NCBI RefSeq assembly: GCF_012274275.1
Contig: NZ_JAANZA010000001.1
Location: 1,302,001-1,366,000, forward strand
Direction of reading: 5' to 3'
DNA from: Cryobacterium sp. BB307
Lineage (GTDB): Bacteria > Actinomycetota > Actinomycetes > Actinomycetales > Microbacteriaceae
DNA: 64,000 bases
In this document: positions 45,174-53,979 of the stretch, in pieces
Position numbering within the stretch: the stretch's first letter is position 1
How the letters are laid out: each line of letters opens with the position of its first letter
Made by a program: the position numbers and the translations under genes
The notes under the pieces: model-generated
The model's input: only the letters and a program-made list of their open reading frames with translations
Told to the model about the DNA's origin: nothing
Database searches by the model: none

Positions 45174-46550
45174 ATGAAGACCACGACCCCCTATCCGGAG
45201 CCGGCGGAGCGTTATGCCAGGGCTTACGAGGACTGGGAGGCGTGGCTGGGTCGAGATCGCGCCGCGGACATCGAAGAGGCGTATCTGGCGGTGTGTGGTC
45301 CGTTCGAGGACCCCTACATTTTTGCGGCGGAGGCGGACCGATTCACTGCCGGCTTCGAGGGTGAGGAGCGGCATCGCCGGTCGCTGATGGATGATGTGCT
45401 GGAGCTGCAGTACGGGCAGGACCGGTTGCTGGCGAAGCAGCAGCGGGTGCTGGCGGAACTGGCCGACATGGCGGATGCCGAGGGTGGCGCATCCAACGCG
45501 GATCGAGAGATGGCCGGCCGGAGTCTGGTGTCCGAGCTGGCGGTGTTGCTGCGGCTGGCCGACCGCACGGTGGATGCGCGGGTGTGCACCGCCCAGAAGC
45601 TGGTGCATCACTTCCCGCAGACGTTGGAGGCGTTGCAGGCCGGGGCGATCGGCTTCGGCCACACCCGGGTGATCATGGACCGCGGGATGAACCTGGGCAC
45701 CCCGGAAGCCCGCGCCGAGTATGAGCAGGTGGTGTTGGAGCGGGCGGTGGAGGTGACCCCGGGCCGGTTGGACCGGTTCGCGCAGCTGACCGCCGCCCGA
45801 CTGGGCGCGATCCCGTTCGAGGAGCGGCACAAGAAGGCCCGCGAGGAACGCCGGGTGTGGGTGACCGAGTGCGGTGACGGCATGTCCCAGTTGAGCGCGA
45901 TGCTGCCCACGGTGTTCGCCGAGGGGATCTGGGACCGGCTCACCAAGCAGGCCAAGGCGGTGGCCGACACCGGCGACCCGCGCACCAGAGACCAACTCCG
46001 CGCCGACCTCCTCACCGAGCTGCTGCTCACCGGGCAGCCGAACGGCGATCCGGATGCCCCGCACCGGGCCGGGGTCGGCATCCGCGCCGAGGTCGCCATT
46101 GTGATCCCGGCGCTCGCGCTGGCCGGCGACGAGACGGCCGGACCGGCGTCGATGGTGGGGCGGGGTCCGATCGACATGGACACCGCCAGACGGCTGGCGG
46201 CGGACGCGGACCAATTGGTGCGGTTGATCACCCACCCGGTGTCCGGGATGACGGTGGCGGTAGACAGTTACCGGCCGTCGGCGAAGATGCGCCGCTACCT
46301 GCGCTGGCGAGACGGACGCTGCCGATTCCCCAGCTGCAACGCATCCCCGTGGCGCACCGACCTGGACCACACCAAGGAGTGGCAGCACGACGGGAAGACC
46401 GCCATCGACAACCTGGCCAACCTATGCCGCGGCTACCACACCCTGAAATCGATCGGCGCCTGGACCGTGAAACAGGTCGCGCCCGGCCTGCTGGAGTGGA
46501 CCAGCCCCAACGGGGTCACCGCCACCGACCACCCCGCCCGCTGGAACTGA
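45174..46550 (+). CDS. DUF222-HNH endonuclease domain protein
   Basis: About 458 residues: DUF222 in the first two thirds (DRLLAKQQRVLAELADMADAEG, VCTAQKLVHHFPQTLEALQAGAIGFGHTRVIMDRGM) and a C-terminal HNH nuclease (RCRFPSCNASPWRTDLDHTKEW, then NLANLCRGYHTLKS) from about residue 375. CxxxxC and the DLDH His are present; the last pair is YH in place of the common HH. Such genes are multicopy in actinobacteria and behave like selfish elements, but whether the proteins cut DNA is little studied. The flanking repeats support mobility. An in-frame extension to 45063 contains the repeat and is rejected. Confidence 0.88.
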   Translation: MKTTTPYPEPAERYARAYEDWEAWLGRDRAADIEEAYLAVCGPFEDPYIFAAEADRFTAGFEGEERHRRSLMDDVLELQYGQDRLLAKQQRVLAELADMADAEGGASNADREMAGRSLVSELAVLLRLADRTVDARVCTAQKLVHHFPQTLEALQAGAIGFGHTRVIMDRGMNLGTPEARAEYEQVVLERAVEVTPGRLDRFAQLTAARLGAIPFEERHKKAREERRVWVTECGDGMSQLSAMLPTVFAEGIWDRLTKQAKAVADTGDPRTRDQLRADLLTELLLTGQPNGDPDAPHRAGVGIRAEVAIVIPALALAGDETAGPASMVGRGPIDMDTARRLAADADQLVRLITHPVSGMTVAVDSYRPSAKMRRYLRWRDGRCRFPSCNASPWRTDLDHTKEWQHDGKTAIDNLANLCRGYHTLKSIGAWTVKQVAPGLLEWTSPNGVTATDHPARWN

Positions 46551-46574
46551 CGCCCCTCGGTGATCGAGTTCTTC

Positions 46575-46622
46575 GGTGGTCGAGCTTGTCGAGATCCCGG
46601 GGTCTCGACAAGCTCGACCACC
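46575..46622. repeat. Perfect 20-bp inverted repeat, right side of the HNH gene
   Basis: GGTGGTCGAGCTTGTCGAGA at 46575-46594 pairs with its complement at 46603-46622 around an 8-base loop. It could end the HNH and asparaginase transcripts. A shorter hairpin, GTCTCG-ACTAC-CGAGAC, follows at about 46637. Confidence 0.85.
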
Positions 46623-46664
46623 GGTATGCCAGTAGGGTCTCGACTACCGAGACAGCTGGCGGCG

Positions 46665-47645
46665 CTAGAACGCCGCGCGAATACCGCCCACCGGCTCCCC
46701 GCCGCCCAGCACGCGCTCGGTGGTGAGGGCGATCACGCGATCCGCATCATCTCTGCCCACAACACCTGCCCGGGCAAGCAACTCCAGCGCAACGAGCGTC
46801 GTCGCACGTGAACTGCCGTCGACACACTTCACCGCCACCGCGGTGCCGTCCGACGCGGCCATCACCATGACGCCCTCTGCGCCGACCTTCGCGACAAGTC
46901 CGAGCTCCCGGATCACCACCGTGTTGGGTGTGCCCTCGCCTGCGATCGCCCACGGGTGACGCCGAATCGCCGAGGTCAGCCGCGCGGTGCGCTCGTCGGC
47001 CCCCATGCCGACATGGGAGATCCCGCGAGCCAGCCCGGTCAGGCTGAGCGCGAACACCGGAGCTCCACAGCCATCCGTGGCACTGTGGCCAATCGGCTCA
47101 CCCGCGAAACGCTCGACAGTCTCGTGCACCCGCAATTGCAACGGATGCAGCGGGTCGAGGTAGTCATCGATCGACCAGCCATTGGCAACACACGCCATAA
47201 GGAATGACGCGTGCTTGCCGGAACAGTTCATTGTTACCCGGCGTCGCTCACCGCCGACCCGGGCGTGAGCCTGCGCGGCGGAATCCAGCGGCCAGTCGGG
47301 CGGACAATGCAGCGCATCCTCGCCCAGGCCTACCGACTCCAGCATCCGCCGCACGACCGCGACATGCTGTTCGGTTCCCGAATGGCTCGCGGTAGCGAGG
47401 ACAAGTTCCTCATCGTCAAGGTCGACACCGCACTCCAATACGGTGAGCGCCTGCAGCGGCTTGAGGGATGAGCGCGGGTATACCAGCGCATCCGGATTCC
47501 CCAGCGAATTCAGCACTGCACCGCCGGCGTCGACAACCACCGCCGCCCCGAGGTGCCGCGACTCGATCATGCCACCGCGCTCGACGACCGCAAGCTCAAC
47601 GATTCCGGTCGCATCTAGGGGGTGCCGGTTGCTCTCGCGTGCCAT
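46665..47645 (-). CDS. Asparaginase (Rhizobium etli / ReAV type)
   Basis: About 326 residues, unlike the E. coli enzyme. Motifs of the asparaginase class 3 family are present: VYPRSSLKPLQALTVLE, ATASHSGTEQHV, MNCSGKHASFLMACV (the Ser-Lys-Cys cluster) and SATDGCGAPVFALSL. It would hydrolyse asparagine to aspartate and ammonia. The start is fixed by TAGGCT six bases upstream. It shares a short divergent promoter region with the OsmC gene. Confidence 0.9.
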   Translation of the reverse strand: MARESNRHPLDATGIVELAVVERGGMIESRHLGAAVVVDAGGAVLNSLGNPDALVYPRSSLKPLQALTVLECGVDLDDEELVLATASHSGTEQHVAVVRRMLESVGLGEDALHCPPDWPLDSAAQAHARVGGERRRVTMNCSGKHASFLMACVANGWSIDDYLDPLHPLQLRVHETVERFAGEPIGHSATDGCGAPVFALSLTGLARGISHVGMGADERTARLTSAIRRHPWAIAGEGTPNTVVIRELGLVAKVGAEGVMVMAASDGTAVAVKCVDGSSRATTLVALELLARAGVVGRDDADRVIALTTERVLGGGEPVGGIRAAF

Positions 47646-47651
47646 TGTCCG

Positions 47652-47677
47652 AGCCTATCGGCGGACCCGTGTACCGT
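47652..47677. promoter_or_regulatory. Divergent leaderless promoters for asparaginase and OsmC genes
   Basis: TAGGCT (47652-47657, minus strand) lies six bases before the asparaginase ATG; TACCGT (47672-47677, plus strand) lies seven bases before the OsmC ATG at 47685. Each box marks its start codon. The two start codons are only 39 bases apart. Confidence 0.55.
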
Positions 47678-47684
47678 TCAGGAC

Positions 47685-48158
47685 ATGCATCACGAACACC
47701 ACTATGAGGTGCGAGTGCGCTGGACCGGCAACCGGGGAACCGGCACGAGCGGCTACCGCGAGTACGGCCGCCAGAACGTCGTCACCGCGGAGGGCAAGCA
47801 CGACATTGACGGGTCCGCCGATCGCACCTTCCACGGTGATCGAGACCGCTGGAACCCCGAAGAGCTGTTGCTGACCGCGCTCTCGCAATGCCATATGCTC
47901 AGTTACCTGCACGTTGCGGTGAATCGCGGCATCGTCGTCACCGATTACCAGGACGACGCCGTCGGGACCATGACCTCGAACCCCGACGGCAGCGGGCAGT
48001 TCAGCAGCGTTACCCTCCGGCCCCGCGTCACAATCGCCGATGAGAGCCAGTTTGCAGCGGCCACGGATGCGCACCACGAGGCGAACCGTTTGTGCTTCAT
48101 CGCCAACTCGGTCAACTTCCCGGTGAAGCACGAGCCGACGATCATCGCATCGTCGTAA
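47685..48158 (+). CDS. OsmC-family peroxiredoxin-like protein
   Basis: About 157 residues. The two redox Cys of the family are visible: Cys69 in TALSQCHMLSYL and Cys137 in EANRLCFIANSVNFPV, with the Arg/Glu around NPEELLLT. OsmC/Ohr proteins reduce organic hydroperoxides with a dithiol partner; OsmC and Ohr cannot be told apart with certainty here. The start is set by TACCGT; a longer in-frame reading to 47622 is rejected. Confidence 0.9.
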   Translation: MHHEHHYEVRVRWTGNRGTGTSGYREYGRQNVVTAEGKHDIDGSADRTFHGDRDRWNPEELLLTALSQCHMLSYLHVAVNRGIVVTDYQDDAVGTMTSNPDGSGQFSSVTLRPRVTIADESQFAAATDAHHEANRLCFIANSVNFPVKHEPTIIASS

Positions 48159-48253
48159 CGATTAGGCTCTTCGGAGTTCTTCGCACAGCTTCCACAAAGG
48201 GGCAGTGGGCAAGACTTGACCTGCAGTGCCACCCCGAGACCGGAAGCGATTTC

Positions 48254-49237
48254 TTGCCCAAGACACTCCCCAAGTACGTCGCCACGTTCGCGATCGCCGG
48301 TTCCATGGTGGTTGCTCTCGCGGCCTGCTCACCGTCCGAGCCCGAGGCGACCGACAACCCGGCTTCCGAGATCGACTACTGCGCGACGACATCCGGAGAT
48401 GCCTCTGACGCCATCACGGTGACCGGTGAAATCGGGTCAGCTCCCGAGGTCGAATTCGACGGCGGACTCACCGTGTCTGAGACCGAACGCACCATCGTGA
48501 TCGATGGTGACGGCGACGAGTTGCCGTTCAAGGGCACCGCGAATGTCGCGTACTCCGCGTACAACGGCGAGACCGGCGAGCTCTTCGAGACCTACGGCTA
48601 CGGCGAAGAGGGCCCGATCGCCTTCACGGCCGATCCCTCCACCCTCCTGCCCGGCTTGGTGAAGTCCATCAGCTGCGTGGCGGAGGGCTCCCGCGTGGTG
48701 TCGGTCATCCCGCCGAGCGAGGGCTTCGGTGAACAGGGCCTCGAGACGGAGGGCTTCACGATCAACGGTGAGGACTCGCTCGTCTTCGTCATCGACGTCA
48801 TCGAGATCAAGCCGGACAAGGCTTGGGGTGAGGACCAGCCCGAAGAGCCCGGCTTCCCGACCGTCCAACTCGAGGAAGACGGCACCCCGAATGTCACGGT
48901 GCCGAAGGGTGACCCGCCATCCGACTTGCAGATCGCGGTCCTCAAGCTCGGCGACGGCGAGACAGTGCCTGAAGGTGCAACCGTGCGCGTCCAGTACCAG
49001 GGCGTGAACTGGGCGACCGGTGAGATCTTCGACCAGAGCTGGGGTCGCGGTGCCGCCACCTTCTCGCTCGCGCAGGTCGTTCCGGGCTTCAGCCAGGCGA
49101 TCGCAGGGCAGACCATCGGTTCGCAAGTGATCGCGGTGATCCCACCGGGGCTCGCCTACGGCGAGGACCCCGATGCCCACGAACTCGGTGGTCAGACTCT
49201 TGTCTTCGTGATCGACATCCTCGAGGTCGTCGGCTAG
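48254..49237 (+). CDS. FKBP-type peptidyl-prolyl isomerase lipoprotein, two domains
   Basis: About 327 residues. A TTG start at 48254 gives a compact lipoprotein signal (PKYVATFAIAGSMVVALAACS). Two FKBP units follow: the first, less typical, at about 70-195 (VAYSAYNGETGELFETYGYGEEGPIAF...SRVVSVIPPSEGFGE), and a canonical one at about 235-325 (ATVRVQYQGVNWATGEIFDQSWGRGAATFSLAQVVPGFSQA...VIAVIPPGLAYGE). It would fold secreted proteins outside the membrane. TAGGCT at 48163-48168 may be the -10, with a leader of about 80 bases. No ATG or GTG precedes the signal. Confidence 0.85.
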   Translation: MPKTLPKYVATFAIAGSMVVALAACSPSEPEATDNPASEIDYCATTSGDASDAITVTGEIGSAPEVEFDGGLTVSETERTIVIDGDGDELPFKGTANVAYSAYNGETGELFETYGYGEEGPIAFTADPSTLLPGLVKSISCVAEGSRVVSVIPPSEGFGEQGLETEGFTINGEDSLVFVIDVIEIKPDKAWGEDQPEEPGFPTVQLEEDGTPNVTVPKGDPPSDLQIAVLKLGDGETVPEGATVRVQYQGVNWATGEIFDQSWGRGAATFSLAQVVPGFSQAIAGQTIGSQVIAVIPPGLAYGEDPDAHELGGQTLVFVIDILEVVG

Positions 49238-49273
49238 CCACGACCCGAGCGCGCACATGGAAGACTGAACCTC

Positions 49274-50350
49274 GTGCGTAGGGTCATCGTCCTCGGTTCG
49301 ACTGGGTCCATCGGCGTCCAGGCGCTTGAGGTCGTGGCTGCGAATCGCGACCGGTTCGAGGTGGTCGGCCTCGGTGCCGGATCGAACCGCGACGCGGTGG
49401 CGCGCCAGGCAGAACACTTCTCGGTCGAACACGTCGCTCTCGGCGCCGACGAGGCGGCTCAGCTCGTCCGGACCGTCGAAGCAGACGTCGTCGTGAACGG
49501 CATCACCGGCTCCGTCGGGCTCGGACCGACGCTCGCTGTGCTCGAGACCGGTGCGGTGCTCGCCCTTGCCAACAAGGAGAGCCTCATCGTGGGCGGGTCC
49601 CTGGTGAAGGATGCCGCAGCGCCGGGCCAACTGGTGCCGGTCGATTCGGAGCACTCCGCCATCGCGCAGGCGCTGATGGCCGGAACCCACGAAGAGATCC
49701 GCAGGCTGGTGCTCACAGCTTCCGGGGGTCCATTCCGGGGCAGGTCCCGAGACTCGCTACGCGAAGTGAAGCCGGCGGATGCGCTCGCCCACCCCACGTG
49801 GGACATGGGACGGGTGGTCACCACCAATTCGGCGACGCTCGTCAACAAGGGGCTGGAGGTCATCGAGGCGCACCTGCTGTTCGATGTGCCGTACGACGTC
49901 ATCGACGTGGTTGTGCATCCGCAGTCGATCGTCCACTCGATGATCGAGTTCGTCGACGGATCGACCATCGCACAGGCCAGCCCACCCGACATGCGCCTGC
50001 CGATCTCGCTCGCGCTCGACTGGCCGCACCGCGTGCCCGGGGTGGGCGCGCCGCTCGACTGGACCCGCGCACAGCAGTGGACCTTTGAGCCGCTCGACTC
50101 GGAGGTGTTCCCTGCGGTAGACCTCGCGAAACGTGTGGGGCGCGCCGGTGGAACCTACCCGGCCGTGTTCAACGCCGCCAACGAGGTGGCGGTGGACGCG
50201 TTCCATGAGGGCAGGATCGGATTCCTCGACATTGTCGACACGGTGAGTCGCGTCGTGGACGCACACGAGCCGGGCGAGCCATCGCTTGCCGGCGTCCTGG
50301 ACGCGGAACGCTGGGCGCGATCCGAAGCCGAACGGGTGGTGGGACGCTGA
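49274..50350 (+). CDS. dxr: 1-deoxy-D-xylulose-5-phosphate reductoisomerase
   Basis: Second step of the MEP isoprenoid pathway, NADPH-dependent. About 358 residues: [21 protein letters not shown] at the N-terminus, then [48 protein letters not shown] and [19 protein letters not shown], all diagnostic. It lacks none of the catalytic regions although somewhat shorter than the enterobacterial enzyme. GTG start. In many actinobacteria dxr, rseP and ispG follow each other; here a small gene and a kinase/lipoprotein pair lie between dxr and rseP. Confidence 0.96.
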   Translation: MRRVIVLGSTGSIGVQALEVVAANRDRFEVVGLGAGSNRDAVARQAEHFSVEHVALGADEAAQLVRTVEADVVVNGITGSVGLGPTLAVLETGAVLALANKESLIVGGSLVKDAAAPGQLVPVDSEHSAIAQALMAGTHEEIRRLVLTASGGPFRGRSRDSLREVKPADALAHPTWDMGRVVTTNSATLVNKGLEVIEAHLLFDVPYDVIDVVVHPQSIVHSMIEFVDGSTIAQASPPDMRLPISLALDWPHRVPGVGAPLDWTRAQQWTFEPLDSEVFPAVDLAKRVGRAGGTYPAVFNAANEVAVDAFHEGRIGFLDIVDTVSRVVDAHEPGEPSLAGVLDAERWARSEAERVVGR

Positions 50351-50412
50351 CACCGACGCCGGTCGAAGAGGCCATCGCCGATGGTCGGAAGCTCGCCGAC
50401 TACGCGAGCAGG

Positions 50413-50868
50413 ATGAAGGTCAAGAATGCCGTCATCATCCGGGCCCTCACGGGCGACCGGCGGTTCGACCCTGAGCAATATCTGCCGGAGGCGAAGGCCG
50501 CGCTGGGCGGGTTGGCTCGCGAATTCGACGAGGCCGGCGATCGCCTCGACGCTCAAATCCGGCAGCTCAGAGGGCGCAGGGGCAAGGCGACCCACGCGCA
50601 CGACTACCGGCAAGCTGATGCGTATAACCTTCGGCTGCGCGCGACAGTGCTCCGTGCGCTATCCGAGGAGCTGCGCCGACTCATCGACGACCGAGATCAC
50701 CTGCTCGGCCTGATCGAGAGCGCGCGAAAGGATGCCTGGGGCGACATCTCCAAAGCGGTGATCGACTCCCTCGATCGCCAGGTCGTGGTCGTCGACGACG
50801 ACTATCTGCGGGAGCGGGAGGAGCGGATGGGTCTCGTTGTCGACGACCTGCGCCGCCTGATGGACTGA
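50413..50868 (+). CDS. Coiled-coil protein of unknown function, possible CTG start
   Basis: About 151 residues from the ATG at 50413, highly charged and helical (EAGDRLDAQIRQLRGRRGKATH, LRALSEELRRLIDDRDHLLGLIESARKDAW). No family recognised. The frame stays open without ATG, GTG or TTG up to a CTG at 50347 that overlaps the dxr stop as CTGA, adding [20 protein letters not shown]. That stretch reads like real protein and the ATG at 50413 has no ribosome site, so the gene may start at 50347 (about 173 residues). Likely cotranscribed with dxr. Confidence 0.6.
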   Translation: MKVKNAVIIRALTGDRRFDPEQYLPEAKAALGGLAREFDEAGDRLDAQIRQLRGRRGKATHAHDYRQADAYNLRLRATVLRALSEELRRLIDDRDHLLGLIESARKDAWGDISKAVIDSLDRQVVVVDDDYLREREERMGLVVDDLRRLMD

Positions 50869-50877
50869 TCGGGCACG

Positions 50878-51354
50878 TCAGTCGTCGTCGTCGTCGTCGT
50901 TGCCCTTGTTGCCCTTGCCGTTGTTGCCCTTATTGTCCTTGTTCTTGTCTTTCTCTTTGTCCTTGTTGCCGTTGTTGCCGTTGTTCCCGTTGTTGTCATT
51001 TCCGCCCTCGTTCGACGCCGGTGGCTCAGGCGGGGGAGGAGCCGGCTGTTGCGCTGCAATCGCGGCCTCCAGGTCGGCTCGGACGAGCGCGATCGCGGCG
51101 AGGATGCTGTCATAGCGTTCGGGGGTGATCAGCCCGCGCGCAAGCGCGTCCTTCACCTCCACCTCCAGTTCGGCGACCTTCTGGAGTGCGGCGTCGAATT
51201 CGGCGGTCGACGCAGCCGTACTCACTTCGAGCACACTCTCCTGGAACCTCGCTGCCGCATCCGGATCGAAGCTGGGCGCCTGGGCACATCCAGACAGCAC
51301 GACGCCCGCCGACAGCACGACGGCCGCGACACAGGCGCGCGTACGGGTCATCAC
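50878..51354 (-). CDS. Lipoprotein with Asn/Gly/Lys/Asp-rich tail
   Basis: About 158 residues. Lipobox LSGC (Cys at about residue 23), a helical middle (AARFQESVLEVSTAASTAEFDAALQKVAELEVEVKDAL), a Pro-rich hinge (QQPAPPPPEPP) and a low-complexity end made of N, G, K and D (DNNGNNGNNGNKDKEKDKNK) that closes with six Asp. It probably reaches into the cell wall as a flexible charged tail. Its start overlaps the kinase stop by ATGA, so the two are made together; it may be a partner or sensor for the kinase. Function unknown. Confidence 0.8.
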   Translation of the reverse strand: MMTRTRACVAAVVLSAGVVLSGCAQAPSFDPDAAARFQESVLEVSTAASTAEFDAALQKVAELEVEVKDALARGLITPERYDSILAAIALVRADLEAAIAAQQPAPPPPEPPASNEGGNDNNGNNGNNGNKDKEKDKNKDNKGNNGKGNKGNDDDDDD

Positions 51355-52538
51355 GGTGCCACCGTCCTCTGCAGTTGTTCGAGGTGGGTGCCGAGCGGCC
51401 CCTCGACGACCGGATAGTCCGGTGCGGCTGGCGGCTCAGGATTGAGCGTCGGGATGATGGTCAGCGCGACAACGACCGCGAGCACGAGCGCCGTGAGGAT
51501 GCCTGCGATGAGCGCGACTCGCTTGGCCCCTAAGGCCCGCAACCAGGAGTGGCTTGCGGGCGGTTCAGCGTTTGCCACGGCAGTCACGCCAACAGCTTTC
51601 GGCGCGGTAGTCGGCTGATGGTTTACTACAGGGGCCGTCGTCTGCGTGTCGGACGTCTCGCGTTCTAGCACCGGGTAGCGCATCGTCTGCTCGTACGGCT
51701 CTGGCAGTGCGGCGATCTCAAGCGACACGTCGCGTGCGCTCGGACGCTGGTCTGGCTCGCGCGCGGTCATCCGCCGAATCAGGGCCGCCCATCCGTCCGG
51801 CACCGAGTCGGGGATGGCGACGTCCGAGTTCACCCGGGCCATCATCGACTCCATCGCAGAACCGGGGAACGCGCGTTCGCCCGTCAGGCACTCGAGCAGC
51901 ACCAGCCCGAATGCGTACACATCGCTTGCCGGCGTGATCGCGCCGCCGAGCGCCTGCTCCGGGCTGAAGTAGCTCGCGGTGCCCAGCACGGTGCCTGTCG
52001 CGGTGATGCGACCGCCGTCGACGAGGCGGGCGATGCCGAAGTCGGCGAGCTTGGCATGCGGTCCGGACTCGTCGTCTCCGCGATCGGTGAGGAGGATGTT
52101 GCCCGGTTTGATGTCGCGGTGCACGACACCGTTCGCGTGGATGTAGGCGAGCGCGTCGGCGAGTTGCCAGCCGATGACCGCGACCTCGACAGGGGAGACC
52201 GGTCCGGCTGAGAGCCTCGCGCGAAGGTCGTCGCCAGGCACGTACTCCATGACGAGAAATGACGTTCCAGTCGACTCGTCTGTGCCTGCGTCGAAGAGAG
52301 TGACGAGTGCGGGATGATTCAGTGCCGCGAGAGTGCGCACCTCGTGCTGCTGCCGCTCCAGTTCGTCCTCTTGGGTGACGTCGGATCGGTACAGCTTCAC
52401 GGCCACCTGACGGCCGAGCGCCTCGTCGAACGCGAGGTAGACGGATGCCATCCCGCCACGACCGAGCAACGACTCGGTCCGGAAACGCCCGGCGAGGACG
52501 GATCCGATCGGTTGTTCAGTTCCTAGGTCGGCTGGCAC
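51351..52538 (-). CDS. Membrane Ser/Thr protein kinase, PknB-like
   Basis: About 395 residues. Kinase domain at 17-280: GRGGMASVY, catalytic Lys48 in VAVKLY, HRDIKPGN with Asp142, DFGIA with Asp166, activation loop TGTVLGTASYFSPEQA. A membrane segment lies near 330 (VALIAGILTALVLAVVVALTIIPT), and only about 35 residues stand outside, without PASTA repeats, unlike PknB. GTG start with AGAGAG upstream. Coupled to a lipoprotein gene that may provide the outside sensor part. Confidence 0.92.
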   Translation of the reverse strand: MPADLGTEQPIGSVLAGRFRTESLLGRGGMASVYLAFDEALGRQVAVKLYRSDVTQEDELERQQHEVRTLAALNHPALVTLFDAGTDESTGTSFLVMEYVPGDDLRARLSAGPVSPVEVAVIGWQLADALAYIHANGVVHRDIKPGNILLTDRGDDESGPHAKLADFGIARLVDGGRITATGTVLGTASYFSPEQALGGAITPASDVYAFGLVLLECLTGERAFPGSAMESMMARVNSDVAIPDSVPDGWAALIRRMTAREPDQRPSARDVSLEIAALPEPYEQTMRYPVLERETSDTQTTAPVVNHQPTTAPKAVGVTAVANAEPPASHSWLRALGAKRVALIAGILTALVLAVVVALTIIPTLNPEPPAAPDYPVVEGPLGTHLEQLQRTVAP

Positions 52539-52631
52539 GTTCTCTCTTTCGGGGGGAGGACGATCGTTCTCTCTGCAGGGCAGGAGTCATGTTATCGAGC
52601 AACCCTGAAGACTCCTGAAGTTGTCGGCGAG

Positions 52632-52637
52632 TATCCT
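52632..52637 (+). promoter_or_regulatory. Predicted -10 box (TATCCT) of rseP
   Basis: TATCCT lies six bases before the GTG at 52644. Confidence 0.5.
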
Positions 52638-52643
52638 GAATCG

Positions 52644-53972
52644 GTGGAAACGGTGCTTCTGTATGTGGTGGGCGTGGTTATCATCGCGCTCGGGCTGGCG
52701 CTGTCGATCGCGTTGCACGAAATCGGCCACCTCCTGCCGGCGAAGCTGTTCGGGGTACGCGTTTCCCAGTACATGATCGGTTTCGGGCCGACGTTGTGGT
52801 CGAAGCGCAAGGGGGAGACCGAGTACGGCGTCAAGGCGATCCCGCTCGGCGGGTACGTCTCGATGGCGGGCATGTACCCCCCGGCGAAACCGGGCGAGAA
52901 GGCACGCACTTCGAGTACCGGCTTCTTCCAGTCGATGGTTCAGGATGCGCGCACCGCGAACGCGGAGACCGTGCCCGAGGGCCAGGAGCACCGCACCTTC
53001 TACCGCCTGCCCGTGTGGAAGCGGATCATCATCATGGCCGGCGGGCCGTTCATGAACCTCCTCATCGCGGTTGCGCTCTTCGCCGTCGTGCTGTGCGGCT
53101 TCGGCGTGCAACAGGTGTCCACCACCGTAGGAAGTGTCAGCGAGTGCCTGATCCCCGCATCGGCGGAACAGCGCGACTGCGCACCGAGCGATCCGGCGGC
53201 TCCGGCGGCCGCGGCCGGCATCCTCCCCGGCGACACTCTGGTGTCCGTCGATGGCCAGGCCATCAGCAGCTGGCAGGACAGCACCGCGATCATCCAGAAG
53301 TCGGCTGGCGAACCCATCGACATCGTCGTCAAGCGCGACGGCAAGAACATCGACGTGGTTGCAACTCCGGCGCTCACGGAGCGTTACGTCTTCGACGATA
53401 ACGGCGAGGTCGCCACCGGAAGCGATGGGGAGCTGCTCACCGAGCAGGTCGGGATGCTCGGCATCACCGCCGCCTACAAGGCCGTGCCGCAACCGCCGAG
53501 TGCCGTGCTTCCCGCGGTGGGTGACAACATCACCGCCGTCACGGGCATCATCCTGAACCTCCCGCAGCGACTCGTCGACGTCGCCAACGCGGCATTCGGT
53601 CCCGAGGAGCGTGACCCGAACGGGCCGATGAGCGTCGTCGGCGTCGGGCGGATCGCCGGTGAGGTCACGAGCATCAACACCATCCCGATCGCCGACCGCG
53701 CCGCCTACCTGATCGGCTTGGTCGCATCCGTCAACGTCGCGCTGCTGGTCTTCAACCTCGTGCCGCTGATGCCCCTCGATGGCGGACACATCGCCGGCGC
53801 AGTGTGGGAGGGCATCCGCCGCTTCTTCGCGAAGCTGTTCGGACGCCGCGACCCCGGCCCGTTCGACGCGGCCAGGTTCATCCCGATCACATTCGGCGTC
53901 GTGATCCTGCTCGGCGGCATGAGCCTCCTGCTGATCTACGCCGACATCGTGAAGCCGATCTCCCTGCTCTAG
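52644..53972 (+). CDS. rseP: Site-2 protease RseP/Rip1 (M50 zinc metalloprotease)
   Basis: Intramembrane protease that cuts anti-sigma factors and remnant signal peptides. About 442 residues: HEIGH at 25-29 in the first membrane segment, a PDZ domain at about 185-250 (AAGILPGDTLVSVDGQAISSWQDSTAIIQKSAGEP), and the second metal site in NLVPLMPLDGGH with Asp379. Four membrane segments. The GTG start follows the TATCCT box. It converges on the thiolase with a 7-base gap. The ECF sigma group at 21-25 kb could be one of its clients, which is conjecture. Confidence 0.94.
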   Translation: METVLLYVVGVVIIALGLALSIALHEIGHLLPAKLFGVRVSQYMIGFGPTLWSKRKGETEYGVKAIPLGGYVSMAGMYPPAKPGEKARTSSTGFFQSMVQDARTANAETVPEGQEHRTFYRLPVWKRIIIMAGGPFMNLLIAVALFAVVLCGFGVQQVSTTVGSVSECLIPASAEQRDCAPSDPAAPAAAAGILPGDTLVSVDGQAISSWQDSTAIIQKSAGEPIDIVVKRDGKNIDVVATPALTERYVFDDNGEVATGSDGELLTEQVGMLGITAAYKAVPQPPSAVLPAVGDNITAVTGIILNLPQRLVDVANAAFGPEERDPNGPMSVVGVGRIAGEVTSINTIPIADRAAYLIGLVASVNVALLVFNLVPLMPLDGGHIAGAVWEGIRRFFAKLFGRRDPGPFDAARFIPITFGVVILLGGMSLLLIYADIVKPISLL

Positions 53973-53979
53973 GAGGTGG

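Noticed and set aside
50888..51010. Tandem short repeats that might suggest a microsatellite or CRISPR remnant
   Set aside because: They are in-frame codons of the N/G/K/D-rich lipoprotein tail, with no spacer-repeat pattern.
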